The notes below the pieces were generated by a model, which saw nothing but the letters and a program-made list of their open reading frames with translations, made no database searches and had not been told where the DNA came from. A stretch of 38,517 bases of DNA from Mediterraneibacter butyricigenes. Lineage in GTDB: Bacteria; Bacillota; Clostridia; Lachnospirales; Lachnospiraceae. The position numbers were made by a program, and so were the translations under genes. Each line of letters starts with the position of its first letter. Positions within the stretch are counted from its first letter, which is position 1. Positions 8,067-15,745 of the stretch are shown one piece after another. The DNA lies in assembly GCF_003574295.1 (NCBI RefSeq), contig NZ_BHGK01000005.1, forward strand, positions 1 to 38,517. Reading direction: 5' to 3'.

Positions 8067-9263
8067 TTATTTTTCTTTTGCCTGTTTCTTTACGAAATCC
8101 TCATATAATGGAGACATGTTTCTTAAGTTCTGTACAATGTCTTTCAGGCAGTCCACTACATAATCCACATCTTCTTTTGTGGTATCAGCTCCCAGAGTCA
8201 TACGCAAGGAGCCGTGTGCGATTTCGTGAGGCAGTCCGATTGCCAGAAGTACATGGGACGGATCCAGAGAACCTGATGTACATGCAGATCCGCTGGATGC
8301 GCAGATTCCTTTCATATCAAGCATGATCAGAAGGGATTCGCCTTCTACAAACTGGAAGCTGAAGTTTACATTGTTCGGAAGACGTTTGACCGGATCTCCG
8401 TTCAGTCTGCAATACGGGATCTCTGCAGAAATTCTCTGAATCATGTAATCTCTCAGTTCTGATTCACGTTTCATACGGTCTTCCATCGAAGCTGCCGCAA
8501 GCTCCGCAGCCTTTCCAAGTCCGATGATTCCCGGCACATTTTCTGTACCTGCACGACGTTTTCTTTCCTGTGCTCCGCCGTGTACAAAGGAACGAATCTT
8601 CACGCCTTTTCGAATGTAAAGGAATCCGATCCCCTTCGGACCGTTTAATTTATGTCCGCTGGCACTTAACATATCAATTCCCATCTCATCCACATTGATC
8701 GGAACCTGGCCGAATGCCTGAACCGCATCTGTATGGAATAAAATGTTATGCTTCTTCGCAATTGCTCCGATTTCTTTAATCGGCTGGATCGTTCCGATTT
8801 CATTGTTTGCAAACATAATGCTGATCAACACGGTATCCGGACGAATGGCAGCTTCCACATCCTCCGGTGAAACATTTCCATTTTCATCTACATCCAGATA
8901 TGTCACTTCATAACCTCTTACCTTTTCCAGATATTCACAGGTATGAAGGATGGCATGATGCTCAATCTTGCTGGTAATGATATGTCCACCGTTTTTTCCA
9001 TATGCTTCAGCGGTTGCTTTCAGCGCCCAGTTGTCAGATTCTGATCCACCGGCTGTAAAATAAATTTCATCTGTTTTTGCTCCCAGAACACCTGCAATGA
9101 TCTCACGGCGTTTCGTGATCTCCTCTTTATTTGCTGCTGCAAATCCATATATACTGGACGGATTTCCAAAACGTTCTGTAAAATATGGCAGCATCTCTTC
9201 TACTACTTCCGGTGCAGTTCTTGTCGTTGCCGCATTGTCAAGATAAATTAATTTCTTTTCCAT
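8067..9263 (-). CDS. nifS: Cysteine desulfurase, NifS/IscS family
   Basis: PLP enzyme that removes sulfur from cysteine as a persulfide and passes it to IscU and probably to MnmA. In 398 residues it shows YLDNAATT at the N terminus, the PLP lysine at Lys205 (SASGHKLNGPKG), the HTDAVQ motif and the catalytic loop cysteine Cys328 in SSGSACTSG. The long loop around that cysteine fits group I (IscS/NifS) rather than SufS. AAGGAG lies upstream of the ATG. It stands between iscR and iscU with a 158-base leader after iscR. NifS versus IscS naming is a convention; the reaction is certain. Confidence 0.95.
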   Translation of the reverse strand: MEKKLIYLDNAATTRTAPEVVEEMLPYFTERFGNPSSIYGFAAANKEEITKRREIIAGVLGAKTDEIYFTAGGSESDNWALKATAEAYGKNGGHIITSKIEHHAILHTCEYLEKVRGYEVTYLDVDENGNVSPEDVEAAIRPDTVLISIMFANNEIGTIQPIKEIGAIAKKHNILFHTDAVQAFGQVPINVDEMGIDMLSASGHKLNGPKGIGFLYIRKGVKIRSFVHGGAQERKRRAGTENVPGIIGLGKAAELAAASMEDRMKRESELRDYMIQRISAEIPYCRLNGDPVKRLPNNVNFSFQFVEGESLLIMLDMKGICASSGSACTSGSLDPSHVLLAIGLPHEIAHGSLRMTLGADTTKEDVDYVVDCLKDIVQNLRNMSPLYEDFVKKQAKEK

Positions 9264-9294
9264 GTCTTGTATCTCCTTATTTCTTCTATTTGTC

Positions 9295-9326
9295 TGTGAT
9301 TGCCTTTAATTCTTTGTGATTGTCTT
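9295..9326. repeat. Two direct copies of TGTGATTGYCTT, 20-base period, in the nifS leader
   Basis: TGTGATTGCCTT starts at 9295 and TGTGATTGTCTT at 9315, two helical turns apart, about 30-70 bases upstream of the nifS start. Same-face spacing suits paired protein sites, but two short copies could also be chance. Confidence 0.3.
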
Positions 9327-9421
9327 AACTTTATTGCAATTCTTTCCTCGCAAATTCAATGTTTACGGACTTTTTGTTACAGTCTGTATCGAATTTTTAT
9401 CTGTCACAATCTTTTTTGTAG

Positions 9422-9880
9422 TTATCCCTTACAGTTACGTCCTGAACCGGATGGTTGCTCCGGCATCTTACGACTCTCTGCCAGAATCTGATCCAACATG
9501 ATCTCATCCACTGTATTGGTAATGCTTTCATTAATCCGCTGCCAGACATACTTGGTTACGCAGGTTCCGGAAGCAGAACACCCTTCCTCCGGATTCAATC
9601 CTCCGCAATCCACCGGCTCCAGATTACCTTCCAGTGCTCTCAAAATATCACCGACCGATATTTCGGACGCAGGCTTCGCCAGGGAATATCCTCCCGAAGC
9701 TCCACGGATGCTTTTTACAATTCCGTTCTTCTTCAACAGCGCCATCAACTGCTCCAGATATCGTTCCGACAATCCCTGCCTTTCCGCAATGGTATTGATA
9801 GAGACCGGTTCTGTCTCACTGTAAAGCGCCAGATCAATCAGCGCACGCAGTCCGTATCTCCCTTTTGTCGAAAGCTTCAT
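9422..9880 (-). CDS. iscR: Rrf2-family transcriptional regulator, IscR-like
   Basis: A 152-residue winged-helix regulator expected to sense Fe-S status and control the following nifS-iscU-mnmA genes. MKLSTKGRYGLRAL is the classic Rrf2 start, LSERYLEQLMALLKKNGIV the recognition helix region, and RGASGGYSLAK the wing. Three cysteines, Cys92, Cys101 and Cys107 (C-X8-C-X5-C), are placed like the cluster ligands of IscR, although the first interval is longer than the X5 of E. coli. An own promoter and an overlapping palindrome lie upstream, suggesting autoregulation. A CymR-like cysteine-metabolism role is the alternative, but the cysteines and neighbours favour IscR. Confidence 0.9.
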   Translation of the reverse strand: MKLSTKGRYGLRALIDLALYSETEPVSINTIAERQGLSERYLEQLMALLKKNGIVKSIRGASGGYSLAKPASEISVGDILRALEGNLEPVDCGGLNPEEGCSASGTCVTKYVWQRINESITNTVDEIMLDQILAESRKMPEQPSGSGRNCKG

Positions 9881-9937
9881 TTACAGAAATCCCTTCTTTC
9901 TGTGTTTTTAATTTTATATAAAATATCTTTCTTTTGA

Positions 9938-9963
9938 AAATCCCTAGTAAAATACTGGGATTT
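9938..9963. promoter_or_regulatory. Candidate Rrf2/IscR operator palindrome
   Basis: An interrupted palindrome with arms AAATCCC plus AGTA on the left and TACT plus GGGATTT on the right, separated by three A and with one bulged T at 9945. It covers roughly +2 to +28 of the predicted iscR transcript, where a bound repressor would block RNA polymerase. Assignment to the adjacent Rrf2 protein is inference from position. Confidence 0.5.
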
Positions 9964-9971
9964 CATACATG

Positions 9972-10000
9972 ACAATAACACTCAAAAGCGGTTCTGTCAA
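9972..10000 (-). promoter_or_regulatory. Sigma-A promoter of iscR
   Basis: Minus strand: perfect -35 TTGACA (9995-10000), 17-base spacer, -10 TATTGT (9972-9977). The transcription start falls near 9965, at the edge of the palindrome at 9938-9963. Confidence 0.75.
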
Positions 10001-10047
10001 GGATAACCTCAGAATATATTGTAAAAATCCGTTTTGTCAGGTGTCTT

Positions 10048-11352
10048 ATGTCTTATAAAAACAAATTAGTACGTGGAGCCCTCCTTCTGACGGCTGTAGG
10101 ATTTCTCTCCCGACTGATGGGATTTTTCTACCGGATCTTTTTAAGCCATACATTCTCAGAAGAAGCCATCGGGCTTTATCAGTTGATTTTTCCCATCTTT
10201 GCCCTCTGTATCGCTGGTTGCTGTGCAGGAATCGAAACTGCCCTTTCCCGCACCATTTCCAGAAAATGTTCTGAAAAGAAAGAAAAAGAAGGACAACACT
10301 TTTTCCTGCTCGCCCTCGGTCTGTCTCTTCTGTGTTCTCTCTGTCTTCTGATTCTTCTCCAGATCTTTTCCTCGCAAATTGCTGTTTATCTTTTAAGAGA
10401 ACCTCGCTGTCAACCCCTTTTACTCCTGCTTTCCTATGCATTACCCTTCGCTTCCATTCACGGATGTGTCTGTGGGTATTTTTTCGGTCTGCAGAAAACA
10501 GGCGTTCCTGCCATCTCCCAACTGATGGAGCAGCTCTTTCGAATCGGAACTGTTTGCCTGGTCTGTATCATTCTTTCCAAAAATGGACAGTCTCCATCCA
10601 TTTCCTGTGCTGTTTTTGGTCTGGTTGCCGGAGAATTCATTGCCGCATTCTTTTCCCTGTGGCACGTTTCTGATTTTTTCGGAACCCGGATATCTCCGGT
10701 TGTACTTACCGGTTTTTTCCGGGAATTTCTTCCATTATCCCTGCCACTGACTGCAAATCGGATCTTCTTGACTCTGCTTCAGAGTGTCGAGGCTATCCTG
10801 ATCCCTGTCCGTTTGCAGCTTCACGGCATGAGTACTTCCGCCGCCTTATCCACCTACGGAGTTCTGACCGGAATGGCACTGCCCTGCATTCTTTTTCCTT
10901 CCGCCATCACCAGTTCAATCTCTATTATGCTGACTCCCACAGTCGCCGGATTACAGTCCAAAGACGCCCGGCACTCCCTGACACATGCCATTCGCAAATC
11001 CGTTACATTTTGCATCCTTCTCGGAATCCTGAGCCTTTTGCTTTTTCTTGTATTTGGCCAGTTCATTGGGAAAATGATTTTTCACAGCGAAACTGCCGGC
11101 CGTTTTTTACGTACTCTCGCCTGGATCTGTCCCTTCCTTTATTCCAACAGTGCTCTGCTGAGTATTCTGACCGGACTTGGGGAAACTACGCAGACACTCC
11201 TGATCAATTCTGCAGGAATTTTCCTTCGTATATTGAGTATTTTATTTCTGGTACCGGAATTCGGGATCTATGGGTACCTGATCGGACTGTTATCCAGTCA
11301 ATTGCTTGTCTGCCTGCTCTCCTTTTCCCGGCTCTACAAAGAATTCAGGTAA
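10048..11352 (+). CDS. SpoVB/MurJ-like polysaccharide biosynthesis membrane protein (lipid flippase family)
   Basis: A 434-residue polytopic membrane protein of the MOP/MATE-like exporter superfamily, with about 12 hydrophobic segments. It starts with the characteristic KLVRGALLLTAVGFLSRLMGFFYRIFLS of SpoVB/PST proteins, in which the first helix ends in a conserved SRxxGxxYRI. Relatives translocate lipid-linked cell-wall or polysaccharide precursors; SpoVB acts in spore cortex formation in Bacillus. It is a single plus-strand gene, divergent from iscR. The ribosome site is weak (AGGTG, 4 bases before ATG), so low expression or another start is possible. Its 3' end overlaps that of the convergent SpoIIM-like gene by 19 bases. 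Exact substrate is unknown. Confidence 0.8.
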   Translation: MSYKNKLVRGALLLTAVGFLSRLMGFFYRIFLSHTFSEEAIGLYQLIFPIFALCIAGCCAGIETALSRTISRKCSEKKEKEGQHFFLLALGLSLLCSLCLLILLQIFSSQIAVYLLREPRCQPLLLLLSYALPFASIHGCVCGYFFGLQKTGVPAISQLMEQLFRIGTVCLVCIILSKNGQSPSISCAVFGLVAGEFIAAFFSLWHVSDFFGTRISPVVLTGFFREFLPLSLPLTANRIFLTLLQSVEAILIPVRLQLHGMSTSAALSTYGVLTGMALPCILFPSAITSSISIMLTPTVAGLQSKDARHSLTHAIRKSVTFCILLGILSLLLFLVFGQFIGKMIFHSETAGRFLRTLAWICPFLYSNSALLSILTGLGETTQTLLINSAGIFLRILSILFLVPEFGIYGYLIGLLSSQLLVCLLSFSRLYKEFR

Positions 11353-11867
11353 ATTTTCATGCAGACCGGATTCACATACGCTTCCGTCAGGATACCGATT
11401 GCAAACGTCATGAGCAACACAAATCCTTTGGTTTTGTTCCAGCGAACTTCCGGGTATCTGTAATCCATCCAGACCAGAAGCAGGGTAGCCGGGGCATAGA
11501 AGCACCATTGAGGGAATCCTCCGATCAGACAGATCACGATTCCGGCAATTCCTCTTTGCAGTACCGCCGTCACAAACAGCAAGCCCAGAAGAAAGCTGTT
11601 TCCAGCCAGCCAGATCATTCCCACCGGTTTTCTGTATCTTGAAACGCTTAACGCAAGCAACAGGATCAATGGAATCAGCCTGATTTTCAACAGATAGAAC
11701 AGATACTCTTTCTTCTGAACCGTTATCCTTGCATATTCGGACAGAAAAAAAGTCTGGAACACTCCCTTTTGTTCCAGAAATGTATCCAGCTTCCAATTGG
11801 CATAGATCACGCCCAGACAAAGTCCTGTAAAGAAGATCAAAATCAGTATATGTTTTCCTTTTCCCAT
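11334..11867 (-). CDS. SpoIIM-like membrane protein (stage II sporulation protein M family)
   Basis: A 177-residue membrane protein with about five hydrophobic helices and a charged, hydrophilic stretch after the first. The layout (one N-terminal helix, about 45 residues outside, then a bundle with GGFPQWCFYAPA) resembles clostridial proteins of the SpoIIM/DUF95 family, which in Bacillus help engulfment. The call is by overall pattern, so it is moderate. I start at ATG 11867, which has GGGAGG at 6-base spacing, not at the ATG at 11885, which lies before that site. The ribosome site lies inside a long stem, and the 3' end overlaps the convergent SpoVB-like gene. Confidence 0.6.
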   Translation of the reverse strand: MGKGKHILILIFFTGLCLGVIYANWKLDTFLEQKGVFQTFFLSEYARITVQKKEYLFYLLKIRLIPLILLLALSVSRYRKPVGMIWLAGNSFLLGLLFVTAVLQRGIAGIVICLIGGFPQWCFYAPATLLLVWMDYRYPEVRWNKTKGFVLLMTFAIGILTEAYVNPVCMKIYLNSL

Positions 11868-11868
11868 A

Positions 11869-11926
11869 AAAAACCTCCCGGACATACCATATCACACTTG
11901 TGATAATATATTGCCGAGAGGTTTTT
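11869..11926. promoter_or_regulatory. Long inverted repeat that pairs with the SpoIIM-like gene's ribosome site; possible bidirectional terminator
   Basis: Bases 11869-11881 pair with 11914-11926. In minus-strand RNA all 13 positions pair (one G-U), enclosing a 32-base apical region that itself contains a palindrome (11890-11905). The 3' arm contains GGGAGG, the Shine-Dalgarno of the SpoIIM-like gene, and ends in six U directly before the AUG. In plus-strand RNA one C-A mismatch occurs and the stem is followed by UUUUUC. It could therefore end the aminotransferase-NUDIX transcript, end antisense RNA from the SpoVB-like gene, or switch SpoIIM-like translation. Confidence 0.6.
11890..11905. promoter_or_regulatory. 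Perfect palindrome TATCACA-CT-TGTGATA
   Basis: Seven-base inverted arms around CT, about 22-38 bases upstream of the SpoIIM-like start codon and at the apex of the larger inverted repeat. The symmetry suits a dimeric regulator site; it may equally be only the tip of the RNA structure. Confidence 0.4.
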
Positions 11927-12021
11927 CTTATGACAGGATTCAACCTGTTACCTTCATTTGATTTCTTTTTATTTTTGGCAGAACCATCCTTCGCTTTCAG
12001 ATCGGCCAATTTCAGATCAAT

Positions 12022-12561
12022 CTACGCATGATATTTTACTGCATAAGACATCAATGCCGCAATCGTCTTGGAATCCTCAATCTTCTGCTCCAGGATCATT
12101 GTCTTTAACTCGTCCATTGTAAATGCTTTCACATCAATGTATTCATCTTCGTCCAGATGCTGACGCGTTGCATTCAGATTTCTCGCGGTGTAGATCTCGA
12201 TCCGCTCATCACAGAATGCCACCGTCGTACGCACCGTAATCAGCAATTCCATGTCTTCCGTATAATAGCCGGTTTCTTCTTCCAGCTCACGGATTGCACA
12301 GGTGAGCCCTGACTCTTCCGGAGTATCCAACTTTCCTGCCGGAATCTCCCAGGTTTCTCTCTCCAGAGCGTTCCGATACTGTCTCACCATCAGGATTCTT
12401 CCGTCTTCCAGCACCGGAACCACCGCAGCTGCTCCGTTATGATGGATAAAGTCCCATTCTGCAGTATTTCCGTTTTCAAACTGCATGGTGTCGCGATAAA
12501 TGTCAAGTACAGAACCCTTATACATCAGTTCCCTTTTGATTCTTTTAACCTCTTCACTCAT
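12022..12561 (-). CDS. NUDIX hydrolase, ADP-ribose pyrophosphatase type
   Basis: A 179-residue cytosolic hydrolase expected to split ADP-ribose or similar nucleotide sugars. The Nudix helix runs IPAGKLDTPEE...AIRELEEETGY; the REL-EE-TG core is intact, but the loop between the first Glu and the Arg has one residue more than the standard GX5EX7RE spacing. The N-terminal strand pattern (KRELMYKGSVLDIYRDTMQF) and VVPVLEDGRILMVRQYRNA match the NudF/ADPRase subfamily. It starts four bases after the stop of the aminotransferase gene, so the two are cotranscribed. A cofactor-salvage role with the aminotransferase is not evident. Confidence 0.9.
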   Translation of the reverse strand: MSEEVKRIKRELMYKGSVLDIYRDTMQFENGNTAEWDFIHHNGAAAVVPVLEDGRILMVRQYRNALERETWEIPAGKLDTPEESGLTCAIRELEEETGYYTEDMELLITVRTTVAFCDERIEIYTARNLNATRQHLDEDEYIDVKAFTMDELKTMILEQKIEDSKTIAALMSYAVKYHA

Positions 12562-12565
12562 CTTC

Positions 12566-13852
12566 CTACAGTTCTCCTAATAATTTCTGTGCACTGACTA
12601 ATTTTACACTCAGTACAAAAATCTCACATGCTACTTTCAGATCCTCAAGCGTCGGATAAGACGGTGCGATACGAATGTTGCTGTCATGCGGATCCTTTCC
12701 GTACGGGAAGGTTGCGCCTGCCCCCGTCATTACAAGCCCTGCTTCTTTTGCTTTTGCCACAATCGCTTTTGCACAGCCATCCATTGCATCAAAGGAAATA
12801 AAGTATCCGCCTCTCGGTGCCATCCAGCTTCCGATCTCCAGACCGCCCAGTTCACGATCCAGCGTTTCCAGAACCGTATCAAATTTCGGTCTTAAGATCT
12901 CTGCCTGCTTTTTCATATGATTCACCATACCGGAAATATTTTTAAAATAGCGGGCATGACGAAGCTGATTTAGTTTATCGTGTCCGATCGTCTGAATAGT
13001 GAGCTGACGTTTGATATCTACTAGGTTTCCTTCTGATGCAGCAATTGCCGCAATACCGGATCCCGGGAATGTAATCTTGGATGTAGAAGAAAACTTATAA
13101 ACCATATCCGGATTTCCAGCCTTCTTACACTCCATCAGGATTTCCAGAAGATAATCCTGTTTGTCATCATACAGGTGATGAATGGTATAAGCATTATCCC
13201 AGTAAATTCTGAAATCCTTTGCTGCCGGTTTCAGATTTGCGAAACGATAAACCGTTTCGTCGGAATAAGTAATTCCCTGTGGATTTGAATATTTCGGAAC
13301 ACACCAGATTCCCTTGATACTCTCATCTTCTGACACCAGTTTTTCTACCATGTCCATATCCGGACCTTCCGGTGTCATCGGAACATTGATCATCTCAATT
13401 CCGAAAAATTCTGTAATTGCAAAATGTCTGTCATATCCCGGAACAGGACATAAGAATTTCACTTTATCTAATTTGCTCCACGGCGTAGAACCCATAACTC
13501 CGTGCGTCATAGAACGGGCTACCGTATCATACATCACATTCAGACTGGAATTTCCATAGATTACGATGTTATCTTTCGGTACTTCCATCATATCTGCAAG
13601 CAACTGTTTTGCCTCTCCGATTCCATCCAGCACACCATAGTTTCTGCAGTCTACTCCTTCTGTACACTTCAGATCAGACTTGCTGGTCAGTACATCCATC
13701 ATCCCCATGGAAAGATCCAACTGCTCTGTGGATGGCTTTCCCCTGGACATATCAAGCTTTAAGCCTTTTGCCTTTACTTCCTGAAACTGTCTTTCCAGCT
13801 CTTCTTTTACGCCGCTAAGTTCCTCTTTTGTCATATCTTTGTACGCCGTCAT
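12566..13852 (-). CDS. PLP-dependent aminotransferase, class I-like (aspartate aminotransferase type)
   Basis: A 428-residue fold-type I aminotransferase. The PLP lysine lies in FSSTSKITFPGSGI, and an earlier YGNSSLNVMYD segment fits the phosphate-binding region. The sequence LDMSRGKPSTEQLDLS near the N terminus is typical of the MocR-type aminotransferase group (Pfam Aminotran_MocR), whose characterised members act on aspartate; this specificity is family inference. ATG 13852 was chosen because GGAGGG lies 7 bases before it; an alternative ATG at 13867 precedes that site. A promoter lies just upstream, and the NUDIX gene follows after four bases. Confidence 0.88.
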   Translation of the reverse strand: MTAYKDMTKEELSGVKEELERQFQEVKAKGLKLDMSRGKPSTEQLDLSMGMMDVLTSKSDLKCTEGVDCRNYGVLDGIGEAKQLLADMMEVPKDNIVIYGNSSLNVMYDTVARSMTHGVMGSTPWSKLDKVKFLCPVPGYDRHFAITEFFGIEMINVPMTPEGPDMDMVEKLVSEDESIKGIWCVPKYSNPQGITYSDETVYRFANLKPAAKDFRIYWDNAYTIHHLYDDKQDYLLEILMECKKAGNPDMVYKFSSTSKITFPGSGIAAIAASEGNLVDIKRQLTIQTIGHDKLNQLRHARYFKNISGMVNHMKKQAEILRPKFDTVLETLDRELGGLEIGSWMAPRGGYFISFDAMDGCAKAIVAKAKEAGLVMTGAGATFPYGKDPHDSNIRIAPSYPTLEDLKVACEIFVLSVKLVSAQKLLGEL

Positions 13853-13885
13853 CACAATTCCCTCCATTTTTATTCACTGTTTGTC

Positions 13886-13914
13886 ATTGTAAATGGTTTT
13901 CGACTTTTCGTCAA
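13886..13914 (-). promoter_or_regulatory. Sigma-A promoter of the aminotransferase-NUDIX operon
   Basis: Minus strand: -35 TTGACG (13909-13914), 17-base spacer, -10 TACAAT (13886-13891), about 35 bases before the start codon. Confidence 0.7.
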
Positions 13915-14046
13915 TAAAATCCTGCATTTTTTAAGTGTGAAAACGCATTTTTTCGTTATTATACAGTCAGAAATGAATTTTTTGATTTCATTTTATTCAT
14001 TTCCAACAAATTCCAAGCCACTTTTTGTCGTACACCTTACAAAAAA

Positions 14047-14070
14047 GGGAAGCTGCTCCTGCAACTTCCC
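14047..14070 (-). terminator. Rho-independent terminator of rny
   Basis: Ten-pair stem between 14061-14070 and 14047-14056 (one G-U) with a four-base loop; minus-strand RNA continues with UUUUUU (14041-14046). It lies about 34 bases past the rny stop codon. Confidence 0.85.
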
Positions 14071-14103
14071 CTTTTCTTATTCATTTTTCATTTTATTCGG
14101 CTT

Positions 14104-15657
14104 TTATTTAGCATAATCGGAAACTCTTGATTCCCGAATTACGTTCACCTTGATCTGACCCGGATACTCAAGTTCGAATTCGATCTTCTTAGCGATCTCT
14201 CGAGCCATCAATACCATATCTTCATCAGATACCTGTTCCGGAACTACCATTACTCGAATCTCTCTACCTGCCTGAATTGCAAAAGATTTATCTACGCCCT
14301 TAAACTGGTTCGTGATATCCTCTAACTGTTTTAATCTGTTTGTGTATGTCTCTAATGTTTCACGTCTTGCGCCCGGACGTGCAGCGGAAATCGTATCCGC
14401 AGCCTGTACGACACAGGCGATCAGTGACTGTGGTTCTACATCTCCGTGATGGGATTCCACTGCATTAATAATTGTTGCGGATTCTTTGTATTTTCTACAA
14501 AGATCTGCACCAATCTGCACATGGGATCCTTCCACATCATGATCGATCGATTTACCAATATCATGTAATAAACCGGCACGCTTGGCAACTCTGACATCCA
14601 GTCCTATCTCGCCAGCTAACAATCCGGATAATTGCGCAACTTCAATGGAATGCTTTAATGCATTCTGACCATAACTTGTTCGAAACTTCATACGTCCAAG
14701 AAGTCGGATCAGTTCCGGATGGATACCCGGCACACCAACTTCAAGCGCAGCAGCTTCTCCTTCTTCTCTGATCATGGAGTCCACATCTTTCTGAGCTTTC
14801 TCCACCATCTCTTCGATTCGGGCCGGATGAATACGTCCGTCTACAATCAGACGTTCCAGCGCAATTCGTGCAACCTCTCTTCGAATCGGATCAAATCCGG
14901 AAAGAACGACTGCTTCCGGAGTATCGTCTATAATCAATTCCACTCCTGTCATTGTCTCCAACGTACGGATATTTCTACCCTCACGTCCAATGATTCGTCC
15001 CTTCATTTCATCATTCGGAAGTTGTACGACTGAAATCGTAGTTTCTGCAACATGATCTGCAGCGCATCTCTGGATTGCGGTAACGACGTATTCTTTCGCC
15101 TTCTTGTCCGCTTCCGCCTTTGCCTGCGTCTCTAATTCCTTGATCATCTTTGCAGTGTCATGCTTCACATCTTCTTCAACAGTTTTCAACAGATATTCTT
15201 TTGCCTGTTCGGAGGTAAGTCCTGAGATTCTTTCCAGTTCCTGTACTCTTTTCTTGCTGAGCTCTTCCACTTTCGCTTCACGCTGTTTGAAATGCTCTTC
15301 CTTTGCTGTAAAACTAGCTTCCCTTTGCTCCATCGCAGAAGTTCTTTTATCAAGAGCCTCTTCCTTTGCCAGGACACGTTTCTCATAACGCTGTAATTCA
15401 GAGCGTCTTTCCTTCGTCTCCCTTTCCAGTTCGTTCTTTGTCTTGATAGATTCTTCTTTTACTTCAAGCAGTGCTTCTTTTTTTGTTGTTTCAGCAGTCT
15501 TCACTGCATAATCAATAATCTCTCTTGCTCTTGTCTCAGCATTTCCAATCTTTGACTCTGCGTTCTTCTTCAGATTGGATACTGTTAAAAAGTGAGTGAC
15601 AACACCAACTATCAATGCGAGGGCTATGGCAATAACTACAACATATACTATTGGCAC
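14104..15657 (-). CDS. rny: Ribonuclease Y, membrane-anchored endoribonuclease
   Basis: Initiates decay of many mRNAs in Firmicutes. The 517 residues show the full architecture: membrane helix at about 4-22, a long charged coiled coil at about 30-195, a KH RNA-binding domain with [11 protein letters not shown] at 220-230, and an HD domain whose [12 protein letters not shown] carries His365-Asp366. The start is GTG at 15657, with AAGGAGG at ideal spacing. It follows recX but has its own promoter, whose -35 overlaps the recX stop codon, and it is followed by a strong terminator, so it can be expressed alone. Confidence 0.97.
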   Translation of the reverse strand: MPIVYVVVIAIALALIVGVVTHFLTVSNLKKNAESKIGNAETRAREIIDYAVKTAETTKKEALLEVKEESIKTKNELERETKERRSELQRYEKRVLAKEEALDKRTSAMEQREASFTAKEEHFKQREAKVEELSKKRVQELERISGLTSEQAKEYLLKTVEEDVKHDTAKMIKELETQAKAEADKKAKEYVVTAIQRCAADHVAETTISVVQLPNDEMKGRIIGREGRNIRTLETMTGVELIIDDTPEAVVLSGFDPIRREVARIALERLIVDGRIHPARIEEMVEKAQKDVDSMIREEGEAAALEVGVPGIHPELIRLLGRMKFRTSYGQNALKHSIEVAQLSGLLAGEIGLDVRVAKRAGLLHDIGKSIDHDVEGSHVQIGADLCRKYKESATIINAVESHHGDVEPQSLIACVVQAADTISAARPGARRETLETYTNRLKQLEDITNQFKGVDKSFAIQAGREIRVMVVPEQVSDEDMVLMAREIAKKIEFELEYPGQIKVNVIRESRVSDYAK

Positions 15658-15716
15658 AGGAGCACCTCCTTATTTAGTTTTCATTGTACATTTTATTATA
15701 AAAATACAACAGTTAA

Positions 15717-15745
15717 ATTTTATACTGTTTTCACAACAATGTCAA
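15717..15745 (-). promoter_or_regulatory. Sigma-A promoter of rny, overlapping the recX stop codon
   Basis: Minus strand: perfect -35 TTGACA (15740-15745), 17-base spacer, -10 TAAAAT (15717-15722). The recX TGA (15742-15744) lies inside the -35. Confidence 0.65.

Noticed and set aside
11290-12009. 239-codon minus-strand frame starting at TTG just after the NUDIX gene
   Set aside because: Most of it overlaps the SpoIIM-like gene in another frame. The short unique N-terminal part is lysine rich but has no ribosome site and no family match that I recognise.
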